In this document: positions 62,863 through 64,000 of the stretch, one piece after another | Numbering within the stretch: the first letter of the stretch is position 1 | How the letters are laid out: each line of letters starts with the position of its first letter | Assembly: GCF_009917485.1 (NCBI RefSeq) | Contig: NZ_QZDT01000013.1 | Span: 1 to 64,000 of the forward strand | DNA length: 64,000 nucleotides | Reading direction: 5' to 3' | Origin: Parablautia muri | GTDB taxonomy: Bacteria; Bacillota; Clostridia; Lachnospirales; Lachnospiraceae | The notes under the pieces: model-generated | Database searches by the model: none | Told to the model about the DNA's origin: nothing | The model's input: only the letters and a program-made list of their open reading frames with translations | Position numbers and translations under genes: made by a program

Positions 62863-64000
62863 TTAGAACTCATTATCTGCATAAATACATCCGCCGGGGA
62901 TAATATAGTCCTGGAAATTCCAGCATGGAGTCGTGATTGCATCTGTCACAACATTGGATTTACATTCTGAAAAAAGTCCGTATCCGTAACCGTTTTCTAT
63001 CACATATTCATGGAAAGCTGAAATATTTTCCGGTGTATTTCCTCCCACCACGGTAACCTTCTGCAAAAGCTCCTGAAGTTTTGCGTCATCTGCCTGACAG
63101 ATTGTGTGGGAGACTTCATGAAAATCTTCTGAGAACCACCGAAGCCATACGATCGGCAGATAATCATCAGATGCCATTTTCGTCAGAATCAAGTCGTACT
63201 CACCATTTACCTGTTTATTATCTGTTATTGTTCCGTCTTCTGCTTCAATCTTACAGTTAATTCCGATATTAAGGAGCATTGCCTGAATTGCTGTTGCGAT
63301 ATTGGTCAATACTGCCTCATTGTTCATAATAATAACGACTTCCGCTCCATCATAATCCGTTTTAGCCAAATATTCCTTCGCAAGCTCTATATCCTGCGTA
63401 TTGTAATAATTGTCAGCCGTCATCCACTCTTTCTGAAATTCCGGATATTTCGCATTTCCCAGTGTGGATGATGTCACAAAATCATTCACGCCGGAAGCCT
63501 GGGCAAGCTGTGTCCCATCCAATGCATAGAAGACTGCCAGGCGGAAATTTAAATCACCGCCAATGCTCTGGCTGGAATCGCAGTTGATAAATAATGCCGT
63601 TGTCAGATTGTCCAGGAAGGAATCCAGATAGAATGATTCCGCATTTGCGCCTCCTTCTTGGAAATTGGCAATGTCCGTTGCAGAAACATAGCCTGAGAAA
63701 TCCAGCTCCCCTGTCTGAAGGCCAATTGCATTCTGCGCCGGCTCTGCAACCACTTTATAAACAATCTGCTGTACATTCGCACACTGACGGATTGACTGGT
63801 GGTCCGCTCCTTCCGCCCAATAATCATCCCGTGCCTCCATTGTCAGTGAAGCGCCTGTCTGATAATCCGTAACAATATAAGGACCTGTACCGCATGCCTC
63901 GGTTGCCAGATTATGATCTTTTGCCGCCTGCTCACAATATACAAAAGGCTGTCCCAAGATGGCGCTTAAATCGCTCAGACCGTTTAACGGCTCTCTCATA
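62863..64000 (-). CDS. ABC transporter substrate-binding protein, family 5 (partial)
   Basis: The C-terminal 378 residues of an oligopeptide/dipeptide/nickel-type periplasmic binding protein (SBP_bac_5); the start lies outside the window. GTGPYIVTDYQTGASLTMEA, DYWAEGADHQSIRQ and YALDGTQLAQASGV match the family's conserved blocks (G-T-G-P-Y and R-x-A-x-x-Y-A-x-D). Such proteins bind peptides, opines, glycosides or other compounds. Permease and ATPase genes are not in the window and may lie beyond its end. It is the first visible gene of the minus-strand hydrolase cluster. Confidence 0.9.
   Translation of the reverse strand, partial: MREPLNGLSDLSAILGQPFVYCEQAAKDHNLATEACGTGPYIVTDYQTGASLTMEARDDYWAEGADHQSIRQCANVQQIVYKVVAEPAQNAIGLQTGELDFSGYVSATDIANFQEGGANAESFYLDSFLDNLTTALFINCDSSQSIGGDLNFRLAVFYALDGTQLAQASGVNDFVTSSTLGNAKYPEFQKEWMTADNYYNTQDIELAKEYLAKTDYDGAEVVIIMNNEAVLTNIATAIQAMLLNIGINCKIEAEDGTITDNKQVNGEYDLILTKMASDDYLPIVWLRWFSEDFHEVSHTICQADDAKLQELLQKVTVVGGNTPENISAFHEYVIENGYGYGLFSECKSNVVTDAITTPCWNFQDYIIPGGCIYADNEF

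Overview
The window looks like the chromosome of a spore-forming Gram-positive anaerobe of the Clostridia, most likely family Lachnospiraceae. The basis is gene content and gene order rather than any search: a germination protease, two small CotF-like coat proteins and a Spo0A DNA-binding domain point to sporulation, and the dgt-dnaG-rpoD-trmK and yicC-remA-gmk-rpoZ / rimO-pgsA-cinA-recA-recX-rny orders are typical of Clostridia. No rRNA, tRNA, insertion sequence, phage region or CRISPR array was seen. The one structural RNA gene is RNase P RNA.

Layout. 1-5.1 kb: a response-regulator fragment, a DUF362 protein behind a duplicated leader, a MATE exporter and a GH42 beta-galactosidase. 5.1-10.7 kb: a small conserved protein, a VanR/VanS-type two-component system, the spore protease gpr, rpsT, a membrane-anchored trypsin-like protease and rnpB. 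10.8-17.4 kb: a uridine kinase-like protein and the trmK-rpoD-dnaG-dgt group. 17.6-21.2 kb: an HSL-type esterase divergent from an acyltransferase-like protein and a DUF6320-like membrane protein. 21.2-31.0 kb: the housekeeping series rny, recX, recA (with LexA boxes), a DUF3298-like protein, cinA, pgsA, rimO, rpoZ, gmk, remA and yicC. 31.3-39.6 kb: rqcH, a GLUG/LysM surface protein, coat proteins, a SpoVB-like flippase and glgA. 39.7-44.1 kb: fabG-like SDR, a fucosyltransferase-like protein, a receiver-less Spo0A-like protein and YitT.

44.2-55.5 kb is accessory. A strong promoter, a 12-codon leader ORF and an intrinsic terminator precede a MutS2-like ATPase that lacks the Smr nuclease domain. 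This is the architecture of a ribosome-sensing attenuator, and I consider it the most interesting regulatory feature here. Next come a TetR regulator with an oleate hydratase, a second MATE exporter with a near-perfect operator palindrome, and an alpha-galactoside locus in which both the solute-binding protein and the GH36 alpha-galactosidase carry one in-frame stop codon.

55.5-64 kb is a run of nine minus-strand genes: an oligopeptide-type binding protein (cut by the window end), a POP-like esterase, a metallo-beta-lactamase-fold hydrolase, a ceramidase-like hydrolase, two small membrane proteins, another alpha/beta hydrolase, an atypical SDR and a GNAT acetyltransferase. The set suggests uptake and stepwise hydrolysis of an unidentified ester- or amide-containing compound. 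Several intergenic spaces carry hairpins with a shared GTTAC...GTAAC end motif, which may be one dispersed repeat family.
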